A stretch of 22,915 nt of DNA from Flavobacteriaceae bacterium (GTDB lineage Bacteria > Bacteroidota > Bacteroidia > Flavobacteriales > Flavobacteriaceae). The notes under the pieces were generated by a model. The model was not told the DNA's origin, did no database searches, and worked only from the letters and a program-made list of their open reading frames with translations. The stretch spans positions 1-22,915 of the forward strand of contig JAAZVG010000006.1 of the NCBI GenBank assembly GCA_018623655.1, written 5' to 3'. A program made the position numbers and the translations under genes. Position 1 is the stretch's first letter. Every line of letters starts with the position of its first letter. Positions 14,116 through 22,440 of this stretch are shown piece by piece.

Positions 14116-15057
14116 CTAAAAGGTATAAACTACCTCTAATTGGTGTCCTTCAAGGGCCTTTTTAGTAGCTTCTAAATCTTGAGTGAATCCTAAAAAATAC
14201 CCGCCACCGCCAGATCCACAAAGTTTAAGATAATACGTATCGGTTTCAAGACCCTTTTGCCAGATGTCGTGGAAATTGGCAGGAATCATCGGCTTAAAGT
14301 GATCAAAAACAACTCCAGACAATTTTCGAAGATCGCTAAAAAGCGAGCGTACATTACCGTTCAAGAAGTGATCGATACACGCATCTGTATACTGCACAAA
14401 CTGTTCTCTCATCACCTCTTCAAACTGCTTGTTTTTTAGGCGATCCATAAAGAGTTGAACCATGGGAGCAGTCTCTCCAGTAATACCGCTGTCTAATAAA
14501 AAAACTGCACCCTTACCCGATACATTTTGAGAAGGTATTGGAGTAGATTCTACGTGGTCCTTGGCGTGTATGAGTATAGGAAGACTCAAGTAGCTATTGA
14601 GCGGATCAAGGCCTGATGAAGTGCCATGGAAATGAGATTCCATCACCGCGAATTGACTTTTGAGTTCAAGTAATTTATCTCTTGTTAACGAACCTAATAC
14701 AGAAACTTTATGATCTGCATAACGATCGTAGATGGCAGCAACAATCGCACCGCTACTACCTACACCATATCCCATAGGTATCGAGCTATCGAAATACATG
14801 CCCTTCTCTAAATCAGCATCTAATCGCTCAAAAGCAAAACGAACATCAAGGTGTTGCTCATCAACCTGACTCTTTAAGTAGGCAGCATATTTCTTCAAAT
14901 GAGTATTTGATTTAACTACATCATCTGAAGGATGATCAGTATGAAAACGAAGTGCTCCTTTAAAAGCATTAAACGGTATTGCAAGGCCCTTAGAGTCTTT
15001 AATAATCCCGTATTCTCCGAAAAGAAGAATCTTAGCGTAAAATAAGGGTCCTTTCAT
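14116..15057 (-). CDS. GHMP kinase, probable mevalonate kinase of the Bacteroidota type
   Basis: 313 residues from ATG 15057 (MKGPLFYAKILLFGEYG); the in-frame ATG at 15090 would add 11 residues unlike the family start. Motifs: KILLFGEYGII at the N-terminus, the ATP-binding PMGYGVGSSGAIVAA in the middle, SSGLDPLNSYL, and the C-terminal GHMP motif LCGSGGGGYFLGF. It would phosphorylate mevalonate (or phosphomevalonate) with ATP in the cytosol. It lies 33 nt after mvaD and 2 nt before the UbiA gene, and this order is common in Flavobacteriia. Which kinase step it performs cannot be decided from sequence; no second kinase gene is in the window. Confidence 0.85.
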   Translation of the reverse strand: MKGPLFYAKILLFGEYGIIKDSKGLAIPFNAFKGALRFHTDHPSDDVVKSNTHLKKYAAYLKSQVDEQHLDVRFAFERLDADLEKGMYFDSSIPMGYGVGSSGAIVAAIYDRYADHKVSVLGSLTRDKLLELKSQFAVMESHFHGTSSGLDPLNSYLSLPILIHAKDHVESTPIPSQNVSGKGAVFLLDSGITGETAPMVQLFMDRLKNKQFEEVMREQFVQYTDACIDHFLNGNVRSLFSDLRKLSGVVFDHFKPMIPANFHDIWQKGLETDTYYLKLCGSGGGGYFLGFTQDLEATKKALEGHQLEVVYTF

Positions 15058-15090
15058 TTTGTTTAATTTTTTCATCTCAAAGATAAACAA

Positions 15091-16149
15091 TTATTTGGCT
15101 CCTAGGCCGCACTCATCTAGTAAGTATTGTCCATCCTCACAAAACGCAGAAAGCTCATTATCAATTAGATCAACCACAATTTCTTTATTTTCTAAAGGGT
15201 ACAAAACATGCACATTGGCACCAGCATCTAAAGTAAAACAAACCGGTATTCCAGTCTCTTTCCTAAACGTTCGAATGCGCTGTATGATCGATAAAGTGCC
15301 CGGCTGCATTAAAATATAACTAGGGGTTGAGCTGAACATCATCGCATGAAGACTTAGCGCCTCTAATTCTACAATTTCAATAAAATCATCAAGGTCACCA
15401 GTGCGTAAGACCCTAAGAAGTCGAGCTAAATTTTCATTCGCTTGAGCAAAGCGTTGCTCTGCAAAAGGGTGATTGTTCATCAGATTGTGACCCACCGTAC
15501 TGCTTACTGATTTGACCCCTTTATGAACCAATAAAATGGCGTCTTGATAAGCATTAAAAATCGGATGGGCTTCAAAAAAAGGAGTTGCAAAGAGATCTGA
15601 ACTACCAAGAATATCTTTATGTAATCCCCAACTCATAAGCGGGCCTTCTATACTTCTCGCAGCGCTACCCGAACCCAATCGAGCTAAAAAAGAGGCCTTT
15701 TTTAAATCAACCTTATCGCCAGATAAATTAGCCTCAAGACTGCAAATAGCCATAGCCAAGGCAGCCATACCGCTTGCAGAAGAAGCGATTCCACTACTGT
15801 GCGGAAAACTATTCGAAGTCTCGATTTCTAAATTATACCCACTTAAATAAGGACAGTAGTCCTTTATTCGATCAATAAAAGATTGAACCTTCGGAATAAA
15901 ACTTGGCTTAGCCTTACCCTCAAACTTCAAATTGATTTTGGGTGACATAGAGGGCTCAAAAAACACTAAAGTTTCGGTAAATGCCCTGCTAAGAGTAAAC
16001 GAAATCGATGGGTTAGCAGGAAGCTGAGGATCATATTTTCCCCAATACTTTACTAGAGCAATATTACTCGGCGCACGATGCATAACTTTGAAAGAAGCCT
16101 CTGTGGCTGTAAGTCTCGTTTTAAAATTTTCGAGTAATTGATCATTCAT
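15091..16149 (-). CDS. mvaD: Diphosphomevalonate decarboxylase
   Basis: 352 residues. The enzyme converts mevalonate diphosphate to isopentenyl diphosphate with ATP and CO2 release. Signatures: APSNIALVKYWGKYD (about 26-40) with the conserved Lys pair, FPHSSGIASSASGMAALA, the ATP/phosphate loop GSGSAARSIEGP, and FTLDAGANVHVLYP with the catalytic Asp near the C-terminus. Size is typical, with a slightly longer N-terminus. It is the first gene of the minus-strand group mvaD, GHMP kinase, UbiA, rluB. A perfect TAnnTTTG box lies 18 nt before the ATG, and a 6-3-6 palindrome overlaps it (16172-16186), so the operon may be regulated together with the divergent glp genes. Confidence 0.92.
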   Translation of the reverse strand: MNDQLLENFKTRLTATEASFKVMHRAPSNIALVKYWGKYDPQLPANPSISFTLSRAFTETLVFFEPSMSPKINLKFEGKAKPSFIPKVQSFIDRIKDYCPYLSGYNLEIETSNSFPHSSGIASSASGMAALAMAICSLEANLSGDKVDLKKASFLARLGSGSAARSIEGPLMSWGLHKDILGSSDLFATPFFEAHPIFNAYQDAILLVHKGVKSVSSTVGHNLMNNHPFAEQRFAQANENLARLLRVLRTGDLDDFIEIVELEALSLHAMMFSSTPSYILMQPGTLSIIQRIRTFRKETGIPVCFTLDAGANVHVLYPLENKEIVVDLIDNELSAFCEDGQYLLDECGLGAK

Positions 16150-16166
16150 AACTTCCCAGTTAAGGG

Positions 16167-16174
16167 CAAAGATA
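16167..16174 (-). promoter_or_regulatory. Candidate -7 box of the mvaD operon promoter
   Basis: The minus strand reads TATCTTTG, an exact match to the Bacteroidota -7 consensus TAnnTTTG. The predicted start lies about 11 nt before the mvaD ATG. No TTG -33 element is found at the usual distance, which weakens the call. Confidence 0.42.
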
Positions 16175-16186
16175 ACAGAATGTTAT
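16172..16186. promoter_or_regulatory. Candidate operator: 15-bp palindrome between mvaD and glpK
   Basis: ATAACA-GAA-TGTTAT is a perfect 6-3-6 inverted repeat in the 64-nt divergent intergenic region. It overlaps the -7 box of mvaD by three bases and lies just upstream of the glpK -7-like box, so a dimeric regulator bound here could affect both directions. The regulator is not in the window. Confidence 0.35.
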
Positions 16187-16188
16187 TG

Positions 16189-16196
16189 TATCTTTT
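16189..16196 (+). promoter_or_regulatory. Candidate -7 box of the glpKF promoter
   Basis: TATCTTTT is one base away from TAnnTTTG and would give a leader of about 11 nt before the glpK ATG at 16214, like the other promoters proposed in this window. No -33 TTG at standard spacing. Confidence 0.28.
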
Positions 16197-16213
16197 TGGG
16201 GCTAAATTGGTAA

Positions 16214-17701
16214 ATGATGAAATCATATGTACTGGCTCTCGATCAGGGAACAACTAGCTCAAGGGCGTTAATTATTAATCACCAAGGTGAGGTTGTAGCT
16301 ATGGCCCAAAAAGAGTTCGAGCAATTCTTTCCACAAAACGGATGGGTTGAGCACGACGCCAATGAAATTTGGAAAAGTCAACTTGAGGTTACCAAAGAAG
16401 CGTTGTCTAAAATTGATGGTGGCGCCTCTTCGATTAGTGCGATCGGAATCACTAACCAACGTGAGACCGCCGTAGTTTGGGATAAAAAGACAGGAAAGCC
16501 CATCTATAAGGCCATTGTATGGCAAGACAAACGAACCACAGACATCTGTGAGCAATTAAAATCTAAGGGTAAAGCTGCTTTCATTCAATCGAAAACTGGG
16601 CTCGTTATTGACTCGTATTTTACCGGAACCAAAATCGCCTGGATACTTGACAATGTACCTGGAGCACGAAAAAGGGCCGAACAGGGCGAACTAATGGCGG
16701 GGACTATCGATAGTTGGTTGTGTTACAAATTAAGCAATCACGAACTTCATATTACTGATCCCTCTAATGCATCGCGCACCCTGCTCTACAACATAAATAC
16801 GCTCAATTGGGATGAGGAGTTGCTCGAATTATTCAAGGTTCCTGAGTCACTATTACCAGAAGTAAAATCTTCAAGTGAAGTATATGGTCAAACCCATAAA
16901 GAACTTTTCGGAGAAGAAATTCCGATAGCCGGTATTGCAGGAGATCAACAGGCCGCACTATTCGGGCAACAATGTACCGAGGTCGGCATGGTTAAAAACA
17001 CTTATGGAACGGGTTGTTTCATGTTAATGAATGTCGGTAATGCTCCTGTATTCTCAAAGGCTAATCTCTTAAGTACAGTTGCTTGGAAAATCGGTGATAA
17101 AGTAACCTACGCACTTGAAGGAAGTGTTTTTATGGCGGGTGCCATTGTCCAGTGGCTTAGAGATAGCTTAGGGTTTATCGAAGCTTCGTCAGAAGTAGAA
17201 GCCCTTGCCGCAAGTGTACCCGATAGCTCTGGGGTTTTCTTTGTACCTGCCTTCGTAGGTCTCGGAGCACCCTATTGGGACGCCTATGCCAGAGGACAAA
17301 TTACAGGACTAACACGAGGAACAACTAAGGCTCATATTTCACGTGCCGCATTAGATGCAATAGCTTATCAGACTCTAGATATTTTGGAGGCCATGCAGAA
17401 AGATGCAAATACCTCTATACAAGTACTCAAAGTCGATGGAGGAGCTTCGAATAACAATCTATTAATGCAGTTTCAAGCAGATATCCTTCAGAGTCAGGTA
17501 CTTCGTCCAAAACAAGTTGAAACAACAGCTATGGGAGCTGCTTTTCTTGCTGGTCTCGCGGTAAATTTCTGGTCATCTACTCAGGAGATTAAAAGTATCT
17601 CAGAGGAAGATCGGAGATTTATTCCAGAACCACTAAATTCAAAAATTACTAATGGAATTAAAGGTTGGCACCAGGCGGTGTCAACATGTCTAACCAAATA
17701 A
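16214..17701 (+). CDS. glpK: Glycerol kinase
   Basis: 495 residues, normal for GlpK; ATG 16214 or the next codon, also ATG. FGGY-family carbohydrate kinase with LALDQGTTSSRALI at the N-terminus, GITNQRETAVVWD, AIVWQDKRTTDIC, the glycerol-binding DPSNASRTLLYNI, GIAGDQQAALFGQ, the TYGTGCF motif, and the C-terminal VDGGASNNNLLMQFQAD. It phosphorylates glycerol with ATP to sn-glycerol-3-phosphate in the cytosol. The glycerol facilitator follows 2 nt after its stop. No glycerol-3-phosphate dehydrogenase (glpD) is in the window; it must lie elsewhere if glycerol is catabolised. Confidence 0.96.
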   Translation: MMKSYVLALDQGTTSSRALIINHQGEVVAMAQKEFEQFFPQNGWVEHDANEIWKSQLEVTKEALSKIDGGASSISAIGITNQRETAVVWDKKTGKPIYKAIVWQDKRTTDICEQLKSKGKAAFIQSKTGLVIDSYFTGTKIAWILDNVPGARKRAEQGELMAGTIDSWLCYKLSNHELHITDPSNASRTLLYNINTLNWDEELLELFKVPESLLPEVKSSSEVYGQTHKELFGEEIPIAGIAGDQQAALFGQQCTEVGMVKNTYGTGCFMLMNVGNAPVFSKANLLSTVAWKIGDKVTYALEGSVFMAGAIVQWLRDSLGFIEASSEVEALAASVPDSSGVFFVPAFVGLGAPYWDAYARGQITGLTRGTTKAHISRAALDAIAYQTLDILEAMQKDANTSIQVLKVDGGASNNNLLMQFQADILQSQVLRPKQVETTAMGAAFLAGLAVNFWSSTQEIKSISEEDRRFIPEPLNSKITNGIKGWHQAVSTCLTK

Positions 17702-17703
17702 TT

Positions 17704-18444
17704 ATGAATATCATTTTTGCAGAATTTATCGGAACCTTTTTAATGATGCTCCTAGGCCTAGGAGTAAACGCAAATGTTGCACTCAAAGGAACTAAAGGAT
17801 CCTACAGCAGTGCTAGTGCATGGGTACTCATTTGTGCAGGATGGGCCTTTGGCGTATATGTAGGAGTAGTTGTTGCTGGCCCAATTAGTGGCGCCCATCT
17901 GAACCCAGCAGTAAGTGCAGCAATGCTCGTTCAAGGATCTTTATCCATGGCCGATTTTGCACTGTTCATTCCCGCACAATTTGCCGGTGCCATGCTAGCA
18001 GCATTTGCAGTATGGTTCATGTATAGAGATCACTTTGAAGCCACTGACTGTCTTGAAACCAGACGTGGAGTTTTTTGCACCGCTCCAGAAGTTTACAGTC
18101 TAAGTCGAAATTTTTTCAGCGAATTTATCGGTGCCTTTGTACTACTTTTCGCCATATTTCACATAACTGACCCTGAAATGCTTGAAACAGGCCAAAAGTT
18201 AGGAATGGGTTCGTTAGGGGCACTTCCAGTAGCCATATTCGTTTGGGGTATCGGTCTCAGTTTAGGAGGTACCACTGGCTACGCGATTAATCCGGCAAGA
18301 GATTTAGGACCAAGGCTAACTCATGCATTACTACCTATGAAGAAAAAAGCAGACGGAAACTGGTCCTACGCTTGGATACCCGTGATTGCACCCATCACTG
18401 GAGGTGTTATTGCAGCACTATTACACCAGTTTCTTATCAGTTAA
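17704..18444 (+). CDS. glpF: Glycerol facilitator (aquaglyceroporin, MIP family)
   Basis: 246 residues from ATG 17704 (MNIIFAEFIGTF); an ATG at 17686 within the end of glpK would add six residues and cannot be excluded. Six membrane helices with the two half-helix motifs GAHLNPAVSA and GYAINPARDLGPRL. The Asp after the second NPA and the bulky insert before it are features of glycerol-conducting GlpF-type channels rather than water-selective aquaporins. It lets glycerol enter for trapping by GlpK. The stop lies only 2 nt from the stop of the convergent phosphodiesterase gene, with no visible terminator between them. Confidence 0.93.
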   Translation: MNIIFAEFIGTFLMMLLGLGVNANVALKGTKGSYSSASAWVLICAGWAFGVYVGVVVAGPISGAHLNPAVSAAMLVQGSLSMADFALFIPAQFAGAMLAAFAVWFMYRDHFEATDCLETRRGVFCTAPEVYSLSRNFFSEFIGAFVLLFAIFHITDPEMLETGQKLGMGSLGALPVAIFVWGIGLSLGGTTGYAINPARDLGPRLTHALLPMKKKADGNWSYAWIPVIAPITGGVIAALLHQFLIS

Positions 18445-18446
18445 GG

Positions 18447-19196
18447 CTATAGTGCTCTGTCGGGATAATTACAAAAAATTCCATCAACACCCATCGCTTT
18501 CATTTTAGCAATATCTTCAGCTTCGTTAACGGTATAGGTGTATACCTTAAAGCCTTTTTGATGAATAGCGTCAACCGCCTCTTGAGTAAGATTTTTATAC
18601 CAGGGATTAATTGCAATCGCACCTAGCTTTTCAGCCATAGAGATCGCATTTAAAGGATCTTTCTCTGTAAGCACTGCAATAGCTACCTCTGGGTTTAATT
18701 CTCTCATTTTCTCAAGCTCATCCCATCGAAAGGAAGAAATCACAAACTGATCAAGGTTCCAACCTTGGTGTAAACTGTAGTAATTAATTATTTGGTTGAC
18801 TTTAGCTGCAGTATTGGCCCCTTTAAGCTCAATATTTAGAGAAATTCGACCATCTACAGCCTTAAGAATATCTTGAAGTTTAGGAATTTTATGTCCCCCT
18901 TGAAGGGTCAACGCTAACACTTCAGTCATATATAAATCTTCTATCTCACCCGCACCATTGGTCAAATCGTCAACGCGATCATCATGAAAAACAACAACCT
19001 CCCCAGATCGAATGCGGAATACATCAATTTCAACTATCGATACGCCTAAATCAATCGCTTTCTCAACCGATGCAATCGTATTTTCAGTCACATAACCCAT
19101 CGCTCCACGATGACCAATGACAAGAAAATCTTCTGAAGAACCCATTTGGCAAGAACTTAGAATCATTGCAATAGTAACTAAAATGCTTTTTCTCAT
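18447..19196 (-). CDS. Glycerophosphodiester phosphodiesterase lipoprotein
   Basis: 249 residues. Signal peptide with lipobox LSSC, Cys16, so a membrane-anchored periplasmic protein. GDPD barrel with catalytic His29-Arg30 in VIGHRGAMGYVTENT, metal ligands Glu56 and Asp58 in VEIDVFR, and second catalytic His71 in VVFHDDRVDDLT; LNIELKG and the C-terminal GVDGIFCNYPDRA are also typical. It hydrolyses deacylated phospholipids such as glycerophosphocholine to glycerol-3-phosphate and an alcohol. Its start overlaps the stop of the 72-residue ORF (ATGA), placing it at the end of the maltose operon, though its function fits the convergent glpKF genes better. Confidence 0.93.
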   Translation of the reverse strand: MRKSILVTIAMILSSCQMGSSEDFLVIGHRGAMGYVTENTIASVEKAIDLGVSIVEIDVFRIRSGEVVVFHDDRVDDLTNGAGEIEDLYMTEVLALTLQGGHKIPKLQDILKAVDGRISLNIELKGANTAAKVNQIINYYSLHQGWNLDQFVISSFRWDELEKMRELNPEVAIAVLTEKDPLNAISMAEKLGAIAINPWYKNLTQEAVDAIHQKGFKVYTYTVNEAEDIAKMKAMGVDGIFCNYPDRAL

Positions 19197-19411
19197 GACT
19201 TCAATTGTATTAATAAAAAAGAACGTGACTTAATCTTTAAAAACTCTGATTTCGGGGATTCAATTTCATTTATTGGGTCGTAATAACGATCAAAGCCCCT
19301 CAATTCCTTATAATCTTCGAGGTCGATTACTCGATCTTCTTCATTCTTATTCAAAAATAGGACAAGCTTTTCATTTTCAACAGATCTTGAGATTATTCTG
19401 AATCTGAGCAT
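19193..19411 (-). pseudogene. 72-residue ORF resembling only the C-terminal domain of a GH13 amylase
   Basis: Open from ATG 19411, 3 nt after the maltose phosphorylase stop, to a TGA that overlaps the phosphodiesterase ATG. It has no signal peptide and no membrane segment. The peptide pattern ENEKLVLFLNKNEEDRVIDL, then DYKELRGFDRYYDPI, and finally KIKSRSFLLIQL looks like the beta-sandwich that closes SusA/cyclomaltodextrinase-type GH13 enzymes of Bacteroidota (aligned from memory: KVMVILNKN-EE, LDL, then a final ALILEL strand). A GH13 gene usually follows the GH65 gene in such operons, so this may be what is left after deletion of the catalytic barrel. Alternatively it is a small free-standing protein; the frame is intact and properly coupled. 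Confidence 0.5.
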
Positions 19412-19414
19412 GAG

Positions 19415-21727
19415 TTATAAACTATAGATATACTTCTCTTCGGGTTTTAATTCGATTCGCTCACCCTTAATTCTAATACTCATTGATAATTCGGCAGATC
19501 GAAGAGTGAATGTAGCTGCATTCTTAGATACCATGATATCAATCGTTCTTGATCTAAAGGTAATTGAGAACTTATAACTTTCCCATTCTAAAGGAATTTG
19601 CGGATTAAAGTGGAGTTTATCCTCAATCAATCGAAGACCTGCAAAACCTTCAATGATACTCAGCCAAGTACCCGCCATAGAAGTAATATGAAGCCCTTGA
19701 TGAACCTCCTTGTTATAATCGTCAAGATCAAGTCTTGAAGTTCTGAGGTACAGCTGATAAGCCTGATCCATTCGACCGAGCTTAGCTGCCTGAATACTGT
19801 GAATACATGGCGAAAGTGAAGATTCGTGAACCGTTAAAGGTTCGTAAAAATCAAAGTGCTTCTCTAATTGTTCTACCGAAAAGTGATCTTCAAAGAAATA
19901 GAATCCTTGAAGAACATCGGCTTGTTTGATGTATGGCGATCTTAAAATACGATCCCATGACCATTTTTGATTGATTGGGCGATCTGCTACCCCTAGTTCG
20001 CTAACCGGTTTTAAATCCTTATCTAAAAAGCCGTCTTGTTGTAAGAACACCTCTTTAGACTCACTGTATGGGAAGTACATATTTTCGGCAATCTCTTCCC
20101 AATTCGAAAGTTCGTTTGCGGTGAGTTTGGTTACTCCGATAATTCGTTGGTAATCTTCTGGGTATCCGTCTTGAACCTTCTCAACTTGTCGCTTGGTGTA
20201 TTGTAAGCACCACCTAGCGATATAATTGGTATACCAATTATTATTAACGTTATTTTCGTATTCGTTGGGGCCAGTGACCCCGAGCATCACATACGCCTGC
20301 TTTTCTTCAGAATAATTAACTCGCTGCTCCCAAAATCTTGCAATAGCAATCAGTACCTCTAACCCCATCTCCGGGATATAACTATAATCTCCGGTAAATC
20401 TGACATAATTGAAAATTGCAAAGGCAATAGCACCATTTCTATGGATTTCCTCAAAGGTGATTTCCCACTCGTTATGACACTCTTCTCCGTTCATTGTAAC
20501 CATCGGATACAAAGCCGCACCACCAGTGAAACCCAACATCTTAGCATTTTCGATAGCCTTGTGAAGTTGTCTGTATCGGTAGGCAAGAAGATTCCTAGCT
20601 ACCTCTTCACTCTTAGTTACCATGTAAAAAGGCAAACAATAAGCCTCGGTATCCCAATAGGTGCTTCCGCCATACTTCTCACCTGTAAATCCTTTAGGGC
20701 CTATATTCAAGTCAGGATCTTTACCTAAATAGGTCTGATTGAGATGAAAAATATTGTAACGAATACCTTGTTGAGCCTCTACATCGCCTTTGATTTCAAT
20801 ATCTGATCGCTCCCAGATCGCAGCCCATGCTGATTTTTGAAGATCAAGAAGCCCTGAAAACCCGAATCCACTTGCCTTATCTAAGGCCTCATTAGCTGCC
20901 GCTACTAGGTTTTCTTTAGTGTGATATCTAGAAACCGTGTATCCACCGAACTTCGTTAACCTTGCCGTTTGTCCCGAATTTACACGGGTAACATAATGTA
21001 TTGAAGCTTTGGTATCAGTACATACCTCCCCCGCAGGCTTGATAGCGCGCTGATCAACTTCTAAATTAGACTGCATGAAGGTGCACGTATAGAACTTCGT
21101 CTTGTTGGTGTGAGCTTCAATGAAGGCGCGATTTCCTTTTTGAGTAACACCAGTAGTCGACCAGAATGCGTCATCCCAATTGCTATCTCTATTCTTTATG
21201 CCGCTATCTAGATAAGGACGAATCTCTAGATCAATAGCTTGGTTAAGAGGTATGATTTCATAAGAAATAGCCCCAACTTCATCGAGGGCAAGGCTTAAAA
21301 AACGAGTCGATTTCACCTTTAGGTGGGCTCCATTATTTAAGATGACCTCAAAGATCCTGCAATACCAGCCCTCTTTCATATTCAACTCTCGGCGAAAATT
21401 CAAAACTTCAGCGGCAGCCGCAATATCAAGCTCTTCACCTGAAATCAGCACTTCAATACCGATCCAATTCGGAGCATTCAAAACCTTTGCAAAATATTCT
21501 GGGTATCCATTTTTCCACCATCCTACCTTGGTCTTATCTGGATAATAAACCCCAGCTATATAGCTTCCTTGAAACGTATCCTTGCTGTAATTCTCTTCAA
21601 AGTTTGCGCGCTGGCCCATGGCGCCATTACCCAAGCTAAAAAGGCTCTCTGCAGAAACTACGGTTTCAGGACTATACTTGGATTCTATGATCGACCACTC
21701 ACTGGCCTCTACTAAGCTTTGATTCAT
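19415..21727 (-). CDS. mapA: Maltose phosphorylase, glycoside hydrolase family 65
   Basis: 770 residues, full length for GH65. An N-terminal beta-sandwich (about 1-280, with SLFSLGNGAMGQR near 29-40) is followed by an (alpha/alpha)6 barrel with KYGGSTYWDTEAYCLPF (351-367) and the catalytic segment GEECHNEWEITFEEIHRNG (414-432); the Glu pair 426-427 includes the expected general acid. The phosphate-binding segment HESSLSPCIHSIQAAKLG comes near the end of the barrel, followed by the C-terminal beta domain. The HNEWEITFEEIHRN version is that of maltose phosphorylases, not trehalose or kojibiose ones. It splits maltose with phosphate to glucose and beta-glucose-1-phosphate, used by PgmB encoded 3 nt upstream. 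No signal peptide, so cytosolic. Confidence 0.92.
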   Translation of the reverse strand: MNQSLVEASEWSIIESKYSPETVVSAESLFSLGNGAMGQRANFEENYSKDTFQGSYIAGVYYPDKTKVGWWKNGYPEYFAKVLNAPNWIGIEVLISGEELDIAAAAEVLNFRRELNMKEGWYCRIFEVILNNGAHLKVKSTRFLSLALDEVGAISYEIIPLNQAIDLEIRPYLDSGIKNRDSNWDDAFWSTTGVTQKGNRAFIEAHTNKTKFYTCTFMQSNLEVDQRAIKPAGEVCTDTKASIHYVTRVNSGQTARLTKFGGYTVSRYHTKENLVAAANEALDKASGFGFSGLLDLQKSAWAAIWERSDIEIKGDVEAQQGIRYNIFHLNQTYLGKDPDLNIGPKGFTGEKYGGSTYWDTEAYCLPFYMVTKSEEVARNLLAYRYRQLHKAIENAKMLGFTGGAALYPMVTMNGEECHNEWEITFEEIHRNGAIAFAIFNYVRFTGDYSYIPEMGLEVLIAIARFWEQRVNYSEEKQAYVMLGVTGPNEYENNVNNNWYTNYIARWCLQYTKRQVEKVQDGYPEDYQRIIGVTKLTANELSNWEEIAENMYFPYSESKEVFLQQDGFLDKDLKPVSELGVADRPINQKWSWDRILRSPYIKQADVLQGFYFFEDHFSVEQLEKHFDFYEPLTVHESSLSPCIHSIQAAKLGRMDQAYQLYLRTSRLDLDDYNKEVHQGLHITSMAGTWLSIIEGFAGLRLIEDKLHFNPQIPLEWESYKFSITFRSRTIDIMVSKNAATFTLRSAELSMSIRIKGERIELKPEEKYIYSL

Positions 21728-21730
21728 CTA

Positions 21731-22393
21731 TTATCTATCGATTAATTGATCTAAAAATGGAAGTGTTAACTCGGTAAAATCTTCAACGAGATGTTTGGCA
21801 TGCTGCAGTGTCTCGGTATCTCCAACACCTATACTGTACATGCCAGCTCGATTGGCCGCTTCAACCCCAGCAATCGCATCTTCAAAAACCACCGAATGAA
21901 TAGGCGACACATTCAATCCGCTTGCAGCTTGAATAAAAACCTCAGGGTCTGGTTTCGCTTTTGTAACCTTATTACCATCTATAATTACTTCGAAGTAAGA
22001 GGTAAGCCCAACACGGTCAAGAATTAAAGTGGCGTTCTTACTCGCCGAGCCCAAAGCTATCCCTTGATCTCTGACTTTGAGGTAATCTAAAACTTTTTTG
22101 ACGTCGATGAGAATTTCATCCTCAGTCATGTCTTGAATGAGGTTCAAATAATCTTCATTTTTTTCGTGCATCCACTGATTAAAATCAGATTCTGAGGCAC
22201 TGATTCCGCCACTCTGCAGTAGTAATTCGAGACTCTTTTGACGGCTTACTCCCTTAAACTTCTCGTTCTCTATTTCATCGAAGAAGATGCCTAAATGGTC
22301 GGCTAATTTTTTCCATGCCAAATAATGGTATTTGGCTGTATCTACAATTACCCCGTCAAGATCAAAGATGAAGGCGTTACGACTACTTCTCAT
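21731..22393 (-). CDS. pgmB: Beta-phosphoglucomutase
   Basis: 220 residues, HAD superfamily. FDLDGVIVDTA with nucleophile Asp11 and acid/base Asp13, cap-domain KFKGVSRQKSLELLL, GSASKNA (motif II), KAKPDPEVF with the motif III Lys, and FEDAIAGVEAANRAGM with the metal-binding Asp. It converts beta-glucose-1-phosphate to glucose-6-phosphate, taking the product of maltose phosphorylase into glycolysis. GH65 follows 3 nt after its stop (TAA TAG ATG). A good Bacteroidota promoter stands in the 47-nt gap upstream, so pgmB, GH65, the small ORF and the phosphodiesterase can be transcribed apart from the transporter. Confidence 0.94.
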   Translation of the reverse strand: MRSSRNAFIFDLDGVIVDTAKYHYLAWKKLADHLGIFFDEIENEKFKGVSRQKSLELLLQSGGISASESDFNQWMHEKNEDYLNLIQDMTEDEILIDVKKVLDYLKVRDQGIALGSASKNATLILDRVGLTSYFEVIIDGNKVTKAKPDPEVFIQAASGLNVSPIHSVVFEDAIAGVEAANRAGMYSIGVGDTETLQHAKHLVEDFTELTLPFLDQLIDR

Positions 22394-22411
22394 ACCCTTG
22401 TTTTATCGGGA

Positions 22412-22439
22412 CAAATGTAATCAAGATAAAGCGATCCAA
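22412..22439 (-). promoter_or_regulatory. Bacteroidota-type promoter before pgmB
   Basis: The minus strand carries TTG (22437-22439), a 17-nt spacer and TACATTTG (22412-22419), an exact TAnnTTTG. Transcription would begin about 12 nt before the pgmB ATG. A 6-bp inverted repeat (TTTATC at 22402-22407, GATAAA at 22425-22430) flanks the -7 box and might be part of an operator. Confidence 0.55.
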
Positions 22440-22440
22440 C

